A stretch of DNA of 51,237 bases. Source: Gammaproteobacteria bacterium (GTDB lineage: Bacteria > Pseudomonadota > Gammaproteobacteria > HK1). The notes beneath the pieces were generated by a model, which worked only from the letters and a program-made list of their open reading frames with translations, was not told the DNA's origin and ran no database searches. The DNA lies in contig JAJEAD010000061.1 of the NCBI GenBank assembly GCA_022824305.1, positions 1 through 51,237 on the forward strand, in the 5' to 3' direction. Shown here one piece after another: positions 9,255-18,358 of the stretch. Position 1 is the stretch's first letter. Each line of letters begins with the position of its first letter. The position numbers and the translations under genes are program-made.

Positions 9255-10439
9255 CTATCGGCGCATCGCGATGGTCTCGATCTCGATTTCGATACCGGGC
9301 AGGGAGAAGGCGGGCAGCGGCACTCCGGTGGACGCTCCGGCGGGCTCCCGGTAGAAGGAGGAGCGCAGGCGCTGGTTGGTGACGATGTCCTCGGCCCGCG
9401 CCGCGCCGAGATAGAAGCTGGTCTGCTTGACCATGTCGTCGAGCTCGAGCCCGAAGGCGGCGAGGTCCGCTCTGGTCAGGGCCACCGCGAGGCGGGTCTG
9501 CTCGTTGAGATCGCCCCGGTGCCGCAGGCCGCCTCCTTCGTCGAGGGGAGGATGCCCGCCGAGGAACACGAGGTCCCCGCAGGAGAGCGCGCGCGGGAAG
9601 GGCAGCTCCGCCGGCCATCGCCACTGGTAAGGAGGCGGAGCCGCCACGCGAGGCAGACTGCCCCCCGCCGCCCAGCCCCACAGCCGCATTCCGGCCGCGG
9701 GATCGAGCGAGGGCGTCGGCAGCGCGCTCGCCACCGGGGCGTCTCCCGGGAATCCGGCCCCGAGCCCTTCGACGAGGTCGCGCCAGGTCGCCGGCGTCCC
9801 GTCGCCGCGGTACCACGCATTGAGCTTGACCAGGTTCGAGAGCTTCCCGCCCGCCCCTTTGAGCACGCGTTCGAGTCCTTCGAGGCCCTCCTCGGTCCCG
9901 CCCGCATCCACGGCGCCGACCCACAGGTGGTCGCCGCTTCGCACCGCGTGCGAGAGCGTATCGGGAAGGAGCGCCTCGCCCTCGAGCCGGTAGCTCTCGC
10001 GCGCCGGAGAGGCGCCCTGCGTTCCGAAGTGCGCCAGCGCCTCGATCTCGACCATCATTCCGGGCAGCGCGAGGCAGGGCAAGGGGACCAGCGCGATCAC
10101 GGGCCCCTGCCCCGGCGCAACCCGCCCGATCTCCTCGAGGTGCCGGCCGACGTCCGCGACGAGGGCCGCCTCCCCTCCCGCCGGCGCGGCGTGGTAGACG
10201 GTGAGGCTCACCACGTCGCGGAGTCCCGAAGCGAACTCGCCCAGCACCCGCTCGATGTGTCCGATCACCACTTCGGTCTGCGCCGGGAGGTCCCCGAGAC
10301 GCTGCGGTTCCCCGCTCGAGTCCTTGTCGACCTGCCCTCCCAGGAAAGCGAACTCGCCGGCGCGCACTCCGTGCTTGAACGCGAGGTGCCGGTACCAGTC
10401 CCAGTGTCCTTCCGGCCAGGAGTAGGTGCGCGGGTTCAT
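9255..10439 (-). CDS. Protein with three tandem RidA (YjgF/YER057c)-like domains
   Basis: The 394-aa protein contains three consecutive segments with the RidA pattern. The first is at about 10-130 (AGEFAFLGGQVDKD, then LRDVVSLTVYHA, then MMVEIEALAHF). The second and most divergent is at about 160-255 (SGDHLWVGAVDAGG, LSNLVKLNAWYRG). The third is at about 280-394 (CGDLVFLGGHPPLDE, LDDMVKQTSFYLG, then IEIEIETIAMRR). Single RidA proteins of about 130 aa hydrolyse reactive enamines and imines. Neither the first nor the third unit shows the active-site arginine before the last strands (GASTGVPLPAFSLPG in unit 3), so canonical deaminase activity is doubtful. The start ATG has GAGGAGAG upstream. It is convergent with the transporter genes and co-directional with the acyl-CoA synthetase gene. 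Confidence 0.82.
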   Translation of the reverse strand: MNPRTYSWPEGHWDWYRHLAFKHGVRAGEFAFLGGQVDKDSSGEPQRLGDLPAQTEVVIGHIERVLGEFASGLRDVVSLTVYHAAPAGGEAALVADVGRHLEEIGRVAPGQGPVIALVPLPCLALPGMMVEIEALAHFGTQGASPARESYRLEGEALLPDTLSHAVRSGDHLWVGAVDAGGTEEGLEGLERVLKGAGGKLSNLVKLNAWYRGDGTPATWRDLVEGLGAGFPGDAPVASALPTPSLDPAAGMRLWGWAAGGSLPRVAAPPPYQWRWPAELPFPRALSCGDLVFLGGHPPLDEGGGLRHRGDLNEQTRLAVALTRADLAAFGLELDDMVKQTSFYLGAARAEDIVTNQRLRSSFYREPAGASTGVPLPAFSLPGIEIEIETIAMRR

Positions 10440-10660
10440 GGCGAACTCTCCTCAGGTTCAGGACGCCGGATCACGTCGGCTTGCGCGCGTGCATGCGGGC
10501 GGCGCAGAGCGGGCGTTGCGCCAAGGCAGCATACAGGACTTCTCGAATCTCCACTCCCGGGAGCCTCGGAGCAAACGGGGCGTCGAGCCCCGGCTTCGCG
10601 TCCTCGCGCCGCCGGGCGGCGATGGAGGCGGGAGGGTCGTCCGGGGGGACGAAGATGCTC

Positions 10661-12820
10661 CTACGCGGCCGGCGGCACGCTGCTTCGCGGGATCACCAGC
10701 GCATCCACCGCCACGCAGCCTTCCGCGCTCACGATGACCGGGTTCACGTCCACTTCGGAAATCGAGTCGCCGAGCGCGGTCGCCAGGGTGCCCAGTGCGG
10801 CGACACTGCGACAGAGCGCCACTCCGTCCACCGCCTCTCCGCCCCGTACCCCGTCGAGCAGAGACGCGATGCGCAGGCTTTGCACCGCGCGCGCGGCGGC
10901 GGCTTCGTCGACCGGCGGCAGCAGGAAGCGCCGATCCCCGAGCACCTCCACCAGCACCCCTCCGGCGCCGATCATCACCAGCGGGCCGAACTGCTCGTCG
11001 TGGAGGATCCCGAGCGCCACCTCCACTCCGGGCGCGGCCATGGCGGCCACCAGCACGCGGGGCCCCAGCCGCGCGCTCAGGTCCCGATACGCGTGCTCCA
11101 GCGCGGCCTCGTCCGGCAGCGCCAGCCGGACGCCGTCCGCATCGGAGCGGTGGTGCACCCCCTCCGCGGCGGTCTTCAGCGCCACCGGAAACCCGATTTC
11201 CCGGCCCGCGTGCTTCGCCGCCTCGAGGCCCGAGACGACCCGCAGGGGCACGCAATCCACCCCGAAGTCGCCGAGCAGGGCGTTGGCTTCCGGCGGGTCC
11301 AGGGGCGTTCCGAGGGCAAGGCGCTCCCGCCACTTCGCGAGCGCCTTCGCCGGCGGGGGTGATGGCGGATCGACAGGGGCACGCTCGCGATAGGCACGCC
11401 AGTCGAACGCGTGCCCGACGGCGAGGATCGCGTTCTCGGCGCCGTCGAGCACCGGCACCCCCCGTCGAGTGAGCTCCGCGGCAAGCTCGGGCATGCGTTG
11501 CCGGCTCACGTTCATCGCGAGCGCCATCGGCCGGCCGGTGCCCTCCGCCACTTCGACCGGCAGCCCGACGTACTCGCGGGAGAATTCGTCGTCGGCCGTC
11601 ACGTCAGTGAAGAACACCGTGATCGCGGTCCCGGGATCTTCGGCAAGAGCGCGCAGACAGGTGCGGAACACGTCCTGGAAGCCCTCGTAGCCGCCCCAGG
11701 CGTCCACCGGATTGACCGCCGGCAGTCCGTAGGCGAGGGCCTGTGCGAGCTTCTCCGTGGTGTTCCGGTCGATTCGCGTGAGCGGAACGCCAGCATGATG
11801 GGCGAGATCGATGATCATGCCGCGCAGGCCGCCGGAATCGTGCAGAGAGGACAGGGCTCCCGGACCGAGCCGGGCATGAACCGAGAGCAGCGTCAGCGTG
11901 GCGCTCATTTCGTCGAGGCTGCGCACGCGACAGACGCCGAAGTGGTCGAACACCGCCTCGTAGGCCGCGTCGTTGCCCGCGAGAGCGCCGGAGTGGCTTT
12001 GTGCGAGCCGTGCGCTCAGCTCCGTGCAGCCCACCTTGAGCGCCACCACCGGAATGTGCCGCTCGCGGGCGTGTTCGAGCGCGGCGATGAAGCGCTCCGG
12101 ATTCCGGATGCTCTCGAGCAGGAGCCCCGCCACGCGGGTGCTGTCGAGATGCAGGGCATAGTCGAGGTAATCCGCGGCGCTCGTGACCAGCTCCTGCCCG
12201 GGCGAGACGATCAGGTTGTAGCGCAGGCGGGGGTCGATGCCCGCAAGCGAGATGTAGGCGGTCCCGGAGTGGGAGATGAAAGTGATGGGGCCCGGCTCGA
12301 GGTGGTCGTAATCGAACCAGGTGGCGCGGGCGCCCGACTCGAGCTGCGCGAAGCCGAGGCAGTTCGCCCCGCACACGGGAATGCCCGCGTCCCGCGCGAT
12401 CGCGCGCAGCCGCGCCACCAGCAACGGGGGCCGGTCCCCTTCCAGGTAGGCGCTCGCGAAGATCACCGCCGCCCTCGCCCCGTGGTCGATGGCGTCCACC
12501 AGCGCCGCTTCGATGCGTTCGTTGCCCAGCGCGAGCACCGCGAGCTCCGCCGGCGCGGGCAGATCCGCGAGGGACGGGTAGCAGGGGGCGCCGAGAATGG
12601 AGTCGTAGCGCGGATTGACCGGATGTACCGGACCGTCCAGCCCTCCGATCAGGGCCTGGCGAAGGGCGATGTGGCCCAGCGTGTGCTCGCGCGCGGAAGC
12701 GCCCACCACCGCGATGGACTTCGGCTCGACGAGCGGACGCAGGGGATGTTCGGACACGGGATCGGCGACGGGTTGCTGGGGCCTCGGCGCCCGTACCGGT
12801 CGCAGGTCGGGCCGGCGCAT
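10661..12820 (-). CDS. Acetate/acyl-CoA ligase (ADP-forming), fused alpha-beta type
   Basis: The product of about 719 aa has the order of NDP-forming acyl-CoA synthetases. A CoA-binding Rossmann domain (PKSIAVVGAS near the N-terminus) comes first. Succinyl-CoA-ligase-like domains follow (GANCLGFAQLE, TFISHSGTAYISLAG, QSHSGALAGND). A C-terminal ATP-grasp domain (FPVALKTAAEGVHHRSD, MIGAGGVLVEVLGDRRF, EVDVNPVIV) completes it. It would interconvert an acyl-CoA plus ADP and phosphate with the free acid, CoA and ATP. The frame stays open far upstream; candidate starts are ATG 12820 and GTG 12757, and neither has a strong Shine-Dalgarno. It lies head-to-head with the ThDP decarboxylase gene, so it may act on acids made by that pathway (inference). 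Confidence 0.85.
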   Translation of the reverse strand: MRRPDLRPVRAPRPQQPVADPVSEHPLRPLVEPKSIAVVGASAREHTLGHIALRQALIGGLDGPVHPVNPRYDSILGAPCYPSLADLPAPAELAVLALGNERIEAALVDAIDHGARAAVIFASAYLEGDRPPLLVARLRAIARDAGIPVCGANCLGFAQLESGARATWFDYDHLEPGPITFISHSGTAYISLAGIDPRLRYNLIVSPGQELVTSAADYLDYALHLDSTRVAGLLLESIRNPERFIAALEHARERHIPVVALKVGCTELSARLAQSHSGALAGNDAAYEAVFDHFGVCRVRSLDEMSATLTLLSVHARLGPGALSSLHDSGGLRGMIIDLAHHAGVPLTRIDRNTTEKLAQALAYGLPAVNPVDAWGGYEGFQDVFRTCLRALAEDPGTAITVFFTDVTADDEFSREYVGLPVEVAEGTGRPMALAMNVSRQRMPELAAELTRRGVPVLDGAENAILAVGHAFDWRAYRERAPVDPPSPPPAKALAKWRERLALGTPLDPPEANALLGDFGVDCVPLRVVSGLEAAKHAGREIGFPVALKTAAEGVHHRSDADGVRLALPDEAALEHAYRDLSARLGPRVLVAAMAAPGVEVALGILHDEQFGPLVMIGAGGVLVEVLGDRRFLLPPVDEAAAARAVQSLRIASLLDGVRGGEAVDGVALCRSVAALGTLATALGDSISEVDVNPVIVSAEGCVAVDALVIPRSSVPPAA

Positions 12821-12967
12821 TCTACGGGTTTCGCCGCGCATCATGGGGGTGCCGGGCTCGCCACATCCCTTCGGTGACGTGGCGCTATCATGCGCCGCAC
12901 CAGAGGTCGCCGGCGCGGTGCGGGCCTGCGCACCGGGCTTGGGCGTCACTCCCCCGGAGACAAAGAC

Positions 12968-14575
12968 ATGAGCATGACCTGCGGCGAGGCGACGATGCGC
13001 CTGCTGGCGCGCTACGGCGTTACCACCGTGTTCGGCATCCCCGGCGTGCATTCCCTGGACCTGTGCCGGGGCATGTCGGGAGACGGGGGTTCCGGCTCCG
13101 TCGTCCATGTCCAGACCCGCAACGAGCAGGGCGCGGGCTTCATGGCCGAGGGCTGGGCGCGCGCCACGGGCGAGGTGGGGGTCGCGGTGGTGATCTCCGG
13201 CCCCGGAGTCACGAACGCCTCCACCGCGCTCGGCCAGTGCTACGCCGACAGCCTGCCGATGCTGCTCATCTCCGCCGAGCCCGCAAGCCACACCATCGCC
13301 AAGGGCTTCGGGGTGCTCCACGAGGTGAGCGAGCAGAAGCGGGTGACGGAGCCGCTCTGCGCATTCTCCGCCACCGCCCGCTGCGCGGGCGACGTGCCGG
13401 AGCTCGTGGCCCGGGCATTCGCGACCTTCGCCTCGCAGCGTCCGCGGCCCGTCCACATATCGCTGCCCATCGACGTGCAGGCCGAGCGGGTGGAGGCGGA
13501 GTGGGAGCCGGTGGCCCTGCCCCTTCGCCCCGGGCCCGATCCCTCGCAGGTCGAGGAGGCCGCGCACATGTTGAAGGCCGCCCGGCGCCCGGTGGTCATG
13601 GTCGGGGGCGGCGCGCCCGACGCGGCGCAAGACCTGGTCGCGGTGGCTGAGGCCGCGGGCGCCGTCGTGATCGCCTCCACCGCGGGCAAGGGGATCGTCC
13701 CCGATGACCATCCCCTTTCGCTCTCCGCATCCACCGTCCGTCCCGAGGTGCAGCGCTTCCTGCCCGAGGTCGACGTGATTCTCGCGGTGGGCACCGAGCT
13801 CTCGGAAACCGACAGCTTCGTCGAGAGGCTGGACATTCGCGGCGCCCTCATCCGCGTCGACATCGACGCCGCGAAGATCGTGGACCTGTACCCTGCCCGC
13901 CTCGGCATCGTTGCCGACGCGGCGCCCACGCTGGCCGCGATTCGCGCCGCGCTCGGCAACCACGCCGCGGATTCTTCCTGGGCCGAGGACCGCGTGCGGG
14001 ATCTGCGCGCGGCCATCGCCGGCAACCTCGGGGCTTCCGAGCGCCGCCACACCAGGCTGCTGTCGCTTCTCCGGGAAGCGGCGCCTCCCGACACGGTCTG
14101 GTCCGGGGACGCCTGCCAGCTCGTCTACACCGGCGCCTTCGCCTTTCCCACCCGTGCCCCGCGCCGCTGGTTCTACCCCGCCGGATTCTGCGCCCTGGGC
14201 AACGCGCTGCCGAACGCAATCGGAGCGAAGCTCGCGCGGCCGGACGCTCCGGTGGCGGTCCTCGCCGGAGACGGCGGATTCATGTTCACGATGCCCGAGC
14301 TCGTGACCGCGGCGGAAGCGCGCCTGCCCCTTCCCGTCATCATCTGGGAGAACGGCGGTCTCAAGCAGATCCAGGACGACATGGACCTGCGCGACATCGC
14401 CCGGGTCGGAGTCGAAGGGATCAACCCCGACTTCGTGGCCCTCGCGAAGGCCTGCCACTGCCACGGCGTCGCCCCGAGCGACGGAGCAGAGCTCACGACC
14501 GCCTTGCGTGACGCCTTCGCGGCGGACCGGCCCACCCTGATCCGGGTGCGCGAGGACGATGCGTGGCTGCAGTGA
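12968..14575 (+). CDS. ThDP-dependent enzyme, 5-guanidino-2-oxopentanoate decarboxylase-like
   Basis: The 535-aa protein has the three domains of the acetolactate synthase/pyruvate decarboxylase superfamily. The N-terminal Pyr domain holds the activating Glu in RNEQGAGFMAEGWAR (E53). A middle FAD/TPP-type domain follows (VVMVGGGAPDAAQD). The C-terminal PP domain has GDGGF and a later ENGGL, the GDG-to-NG cofactor motif. The opening (MTCGEATMRLLARYGVTTVF, then GIPGVHSLDL) resembles AruI-type decarboxylases of the arginine transaminase pathway, which make 4-guanidinobutanal. GGAGA lies just upstream of ATG 12968. The adjacent amine importer and RidA-like protein fit guanidino/amine catabolism. 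The superfamily is certain; the substrate is moderately supported. Confidence 0.8.
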   Translation: MSMTCGEATMRLLARYGVTTVFGIPGVHSLDLCRGMSGDGGSGSVVHVQTRNEQGAGFMAEGWARATGEVGVAVVISGPGVTNASTALGQCYADSLPMLLISAEPASHTIAKGFGVLHEVSEQKRVTEPLCAFSATARCAGDVPELVARAFATFASQRPRPVHISLPIDVQAERVEAEWEPVALPLRPGPDPSQVEEAAHMLKAARRPVVMVGGGAPDAAQDLVAVAEAAGAVVIASTAGKGIVPDDHPLSLSASTVRPEVQRFLPEVDVILAVGTELSETDSFVERLDIRGALIRVDIDAAKIVDLYPARLGIVADAAPTLAAIRAALGNHAADSSWAEDRVRDLRAAIAGNLGASERRHTRLLSLLREAAPPDTVWSGDACQLVYTGAFAFPTRAPRRWFYPAGFCALGNALPNAIGAKLARPDAPVAVLAGDGGFMFTMPELVTAAEARLPLPVIIWENGGLKQIQDDMDLRDIARVGVEGINPDFVALAKACHCHGVAPSDGAELTTALRDAFAADRPTLIRVREDDAWLQ

Positions 14576-15096
14576 GGCAGTCCCGGTACGGGGCGAATCG
14601 ACACTTCATCACGACTCTCTCGCTGGCGTCCGGGGTGCCCTCCTCTCGAGGGTGCGCCGGCCCGAAGCCCACCAAACCGGATCGTCGGTTTCGGACCCGC
14701 GGTGACGGCGTCCGCGGCATCAAGACTCACTTCTACCCATGCTCCTTTCGACGCCGAACCTTCAGAGATGCCATGAACGAAGCGATCACTCGCGTGACAC
14801 GCTGCGCCGACCGAGCGTCAGCCGGGAAGGCGCTACGGTACGGTCTGAGGCACCCTATCGGTATCGTCGCGGAGGATTGCGAATGGCGGGTCGGCCGTTG
14901 CTGAGATGACGGGTCGAAATGTGGTGGAACCAGTTGGACACTGAGCTACCATCCGAGCTCTCGTGCTCTCCCGGCGTATCCCGACATGTGATTGGCGCCT
15001 GAGCATGGTGCCGTTCACGCCTGATCTCCGCGAACGTAGATGCGATCCCATCATGATTCTGTCAGAGTGGTAGACAAGGAGCGAACAGAGCCAGCC
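14576..15096. other. Intergenic region at probable island boundary
   Basis: About 520 bases between the ThDP enzyme and the DUF262 gene. Base composition shifts here from very GC-rich to more balanced. No complete gene is evident. A minus-strand frame near 14900-14960 gives a short protein-like stretch, but I cannot place it in a family. No copy of the tRNA-Thr 3' end was spotted by eye, so no attachment site is claimed. Confidence 0.45.
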
Positions 15097-16257
15097 ATGC
15101 CGACCACCGACAACCGACCTCCGCCTGAGAGCGACGATGCCCGCGAGGAGTACTTCGAGAGCCTCGCGACGGGCGTCGAGCTCGAAGTCGCTGACCAATC
15201 TCCGCCCGAAGAGCCAGAGCCTTGGGACCCGGAGAAGATTCGGATCCATACGAAGCACTATTCGCTACGCCAAGTGGTGGACATGATCCGCGATAAGGAC
15301 ATCGATCTGGCACCGGACTTTCAGCGACAGTATGTTTGGAAAGCGTGGCAGCGCTCGGGATTGATCGAGTCGCTCCTGCTGGGAATTCCCCTTCCATCGT
15401 TCTATTTCAACGAGGATGGTGCCGGACGGCTCCAGGTTGTCGATGGAGTACAGCGGCTGACGACAATTTTCCAATACGTAACGGATCCGAGTTTCAGGTT
15501 GGGCGAGGTGACTTACCTTCGCGACCTGGAAGGTCAAGGCTTTGCGGACTTGACGACGCTGTTTCGGCGCCGGCTGAATGGCTCGCAGTTCGTCGCACAT
15601 GTCATCGACCCACAGACTCCCTATCGAGTAAAGTTCGACATATTCCGTCGGATCAATACTGGTGGGACACCACTCAGTGGCCAAGAGATTCGCCACTGCA
15701 TGAGCAAGAGTCAATCCCGTGAATTCCTCAAGGAACTGGTAAACGACCAGACTTTCATTACTGCTACCGGGGGTGCTCTACGGGACCATCCTCGGATGGC
15801 GGACCGAGAAGTGGCCCTACGATTCGTCGCCTTCCGGCTTTTCAGTCCGGATGAGTATGCGCAGCATGGCAGCTTCGATGAGTTCTTGGGATTTGTGACC
15901 GAACGACTCGACGATCCCCGGAACAAGAATCTCGATCGACTCCGCACCGACTTCGTACGCGGCATGAACAACGGTTATGCAGTGTTCGGAGAGAACGCTT
16001 TCCGCAAGTGGCGATTGGGCGCACAACGGAAGAGCCCGATAAACCGCGCTCTATTCGAGAGCTGGGGTACGGTACTCGCCGACTTCGACGAGAACGCCGT
16101 GCACGCTGCAGCGAAGAGTCTTCGGCACCACGCACGCAAAATGATGACCAACGATTACGAATTCATCGACTCGATCAGTGGGAGCACAGGTGCTGTCCGC
16201 AACGTCCGAACCCGGTTCGGCAAGGTACGCGAAGCCGTCGAGGAGGCACTTCGTTGA
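15097..16257 (+). CDS. DUF262 (GmrSD N-terminal-type) protein, first gene of coupled trio
   Basis: The 386-aa soluble protein has an acidic, proline-rich N-terminus of about 45 residues, then a DUF262 domain. The two hallmark motifs are visible: FQRQYVW at 75-81 and DGVQR at 116-120 (family consensus DGQQR), followed by LTTI. A helical C-terminal half comes next. It lacks the HNH-type DUF1524 nuclease domain of full GmrSD type IV restriction enzymes, so any nuclease activity would need a partner. AAGGAG lies 15 bases before ATG 15097. Its stop overlaps the TTG start of the ATPase gene (TTGA). DUF262 proteins recur in phage-defence loci (established); a defence role here is inference. Confidence 0.85.
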   Translation: MPTTDNRPPPESDDAREEYFESLATGVELEVADQSPPEEPEPWDPEKIRIHTKHYSLRQVVDMIRDKDIDLAPDFQRQYVWKAWQRSGLIESLLLGIPLPSFYFNEDGAGRLQVVDGVQRLTTIFQYVTDPSFRLGEVTYLRDLEGQGFADLTTLFRRRLNGSQFVAHVIDPQTPYRVKFDIFRRINTGGTPLSGQEIRHCMSKSQSREFLKELVNDQTFITATGGALRDHPRMADREVALRFVAFRLFSPDEYAQHGSFDEFLGFVTERLDDPRNKNLDRLRTDFVRGMNNGYAVFGENAFRKWRLGAQRKSPINRALFESWGTVLADFDENAVHAAAKSLRHHARKMMTNDYEFIDSISGSTGAVRNVRTRFGKVREAVEEALR

Positions 16258-17381
16258 TTTCCGGGATTCGCCTCGAGAATTTCAAGAGGTTTCGCGACTT
16301 GAGCTTGAAAGTCGCGGAGCTCACAGTGCTAACGGGTGCGAACGGCGCGGGCAAGACCTCTGTCTTCCACTCGCTCTTACTAGCTCGGCAGATGGCAAGG
16401 CAACCCGACAGAAGCCATGTCGAATTAAGTGGTGTCGACGCTCTTGAGCTGGGTAGTGCCGAGGACGTCATTCATCGCGAAGCCAGCGATGAATTGGCTG
16501 CCGTTGAAGTGTTCGATTTGGAGGGTCGGCGTTGGCGCTGGTCGTTTCGCTCGACCGGTAGCAGTGACATGCGGAGCCTGAATGCAATTGTGGTTGACAG
16601 ACCCGACGATTATCCAGAAGCACTCGCCGAACCGGCTCCTCGGTTTTGCTATCTGCGTGCGGAACGCCTGGGGCCTCGCGATGCGCTGAGCGCTAGCGCG
16701 GCGAATGTCGCAGAGCTTGATGTCGGCTCGCGCGGCGAATATGTGGCGCAGGTTCTGGCGTCTCTTGATCGGTCCCGTGTAAGGCCGGGGCGAATCGAGA
16801 GCTCGTCGGCCGAGACGCAGTTGGCCAGTCTCCGCCATCAAACCGAGAGTTGGATGGCGAAGATAGTCCGTCCGACCCAGATCGAAGCGGAGTGGTTTCC
16901 AGACACGTCGGTCACCCGACTACGCTTCAAGACCCCAGGACTCCGTAGCGAGTGGACCCGTGCGCCAAACGCTGGCTTCGGAATCTCCTATGCGCTGCCG
17001 ATTGTTGTCGCGGCGCTACGGGCAGAAGCCGGTGGCCTGCTATTGGTCGAAAACCCCGAAGCGCACTTGCACCCGGCGGGTCAGTCAATGATCGGTAGAT
17101 TCCTTGCGAGAGTCGCGGCAGACGGTGTTCAGATTTTCCTCGAGACCCACAGCGATCATGTGCTTAATGGCATCCGACTGGCAGTTGTGGACGGTACTGC
17201 GGCGCTTCTGCCGGAGCAGGTAGTAATCCACTTCTTCCGAGCCGAGGACGATGAAGGTCCACCGGTTCAGTCGCTTGTGGTCAAGGAAACCGGTCAGCTC
17301 TCCGGTTGGCCCGCTGGATTCTTTGATCAAGCACAGGTCGATCTGGGAACGTTGGCTTCCAAGCGGCGACCCAAGAAGTGA
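16254..17381 (+). CDS. AAA ATPase, DUF3696/OLD-like (SMC-type), second gene of coupled trio
   Basis: The 375-aa protein opens with ISGIRLENFKRF, typical of RecF/SMC-like ATPases, and has Walker A GANGAGKT at residues 28-35. The C-terminal half has an ABC-type Walker B (LLLVENPEAHLHPAG, near 262-275) and the switch histidine in ETHSDHVLNGIR (near 296-307). There is no TOPRIM nuclease domain, so it resembles DUF3696 ATPases rather than OLD/GajA nucleases. The start is TTG 16254, supported by a perfect AGGAGG at 16241-16246 and by the overlap with the previous stop. Its own stop overlaps the GTG of the third gene. It probably powers or gates a complex with its two neighbours. Confidence 0.87.
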   Translation: MISGIRLENFKRFRDLSLKVAELTVLTGANGAGKTSVFHSLLLARQMARQPDRSHVELSGVDALELGSAEDVIHREASDELAAVEVFDLEGRRWRWSFRSTGSSDMRSLNAIVVDRPDDYPEALAEPAPRFCYLRAERLGPRDALSASAANVAELDVGSRGEYVAQVLASLDRSRVRPGRIESSSAETQLASLRHQTESWMAKIVRPTQIEAEWFPDTSVTRLRFKTPGLRSEWTRAPNAGFGISYALPIVVAALRAEAGGLLLVENPEAHLHPAGQSMIGRFLARVAADGVQIFLETHSDHVLNGIRLAVVDGTAALLPEQVVIHFFRAEDDEGPPVQSLVVKETGQLSGWPAGFFDQAQVDLGTLASKRRPKK

Positions 17382-18358
17382 CAGCGCGGTTCGTACTCGA
17401 AGAGTCGTCGTGGGCAGCGGCGGCCGAAACCGGTGCGGAAGTGCTGGCGCATTCGGTCCATCAGTTGCTTGAGAGGCTCGATGTAGCCCGCCAGAGAAGT
17501 GAGGCCGTCGCAAAGCACAGCAGTTACTACGAGACCGACCTCGGCAATGACGTTCAGCTCTGGTCGGCCCTGTTCGACTCTGGCTGTTCCGTGCAACTTG
17601 ACCGCGATCTCGCTTTGCGACTCAGTTTGGCTCTCGACCAGGCAAGCGAGTTCGACGATGCCGAATTGGACGACTACGACACTGCTTTCGAGGGACGTGT
17701 GCGGTTCGCTCCAGGGGTGGCGTGGGCACACGCCTGTTGCAGACGCCGGCATCAAGTAGCGATTCTGCCACTTCCGCTTGGCCACGTGCCGCGCGGCTGG
17801 CTGTCGGTTACCGTGGCCGACACCGATATCGATCTCTTCTTTGTGACCGACGAGTCCGAGCATGTCCGCTTCTTTCGATCCGTCATATTGTTGGAGAACG
17901 CTGACGAGGCGGTCTTCGAGAGCTTCGCGGGATCTGCGTTCCCGGCACTGGATTGGGCTGATGGTGTCTGGCGCGGGCTTCGCGAATTTAGCCGCCCCTA
18001 CGTCGAGGTCCGGCGGGAGCTGGTTCGCTACTTGGGCGGCCTGAGCGATTTCGGAGCAGTGTCCTTCCATGAGTATCTCGGCGGGGACCAAAGTCAATTG
18101 CCGAATGTCCTGTCGGCTAGAATCGGATGCGAAACCTCGGATGAGAATGGCCGCACCAAGAGTCATCCCCCTTCCGAGCGCGATCGCACACGCCGTTATC
18201 GCGGAACCAGCAGGATATTCTGGTGGCACATTAAGCTAAGGCCCCATGTAGATCGAATCCACTTTCTGTACGAATCTCCGACAACAGATGTGTCCCTGCC
18301 TGAACATGGCCGTATTGTTGTGGGCATATTCAAGGATCACTGCATCTTGCCCAATTGA
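17378..18358 (+). CDS. Unknown protein, third gene of DUF262-ATPase trio
   Basis: This 326-aa protein is not recognised. Residues 1-120 are helical and acidic, without a signal peptide. The middle is beta-rich (HQVAILPLPLGHVPRGWLSV, DTDIDLFFVTDES). Near the end is a compact basic module of about 60 residues (RYRGTSRIFWWHIKLRPHVD, RIHFLYE, GRIVVGIFKDHC). The run of aromatic and basic residues ending in short beta strands recalls small RelE-like domains, but this is only a visual impression. The GTG at 17378 overlaps the ATPase stop (GTGA), so it is made together with its neighbours and may be the effector. GC content is lower than in the flanking chromosome. Confidence 0.72.
   Translation: MTARFVLEESSWAAAAETGAEVLAHSVHQLLERLDVARQRSEAVAKHSSYYETDLGNDVQLWSALFDSGCSVQLDRDLALRLSLALDQASEFDDAELDDYDTAFEGRVRFAPGVAWAHACCRRRHQVAILPLPLGHVPRGWLSVTVADTDIDLFFVTDESEHVRFFRSVILLENADEAVFESFAGSAFPALDWADGVWRGLREFSRPYVEVRRELVRYLGGLSDFGAVSFHEYLGGDQSQLPNVLSARIGCETSDENGRTKSHPPSERDRTRRYRGTSRIFWWHIKLRPHVDRIHFLYESPTTDVSLPEHGRIVVGIFKDHCILPN

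Noticed and set aside
14890..15000. tRNA-like stretch (minus strand TAGCTCAGT)
   Set aside because: No acceptor, anticodon or T arm can be paired around it.
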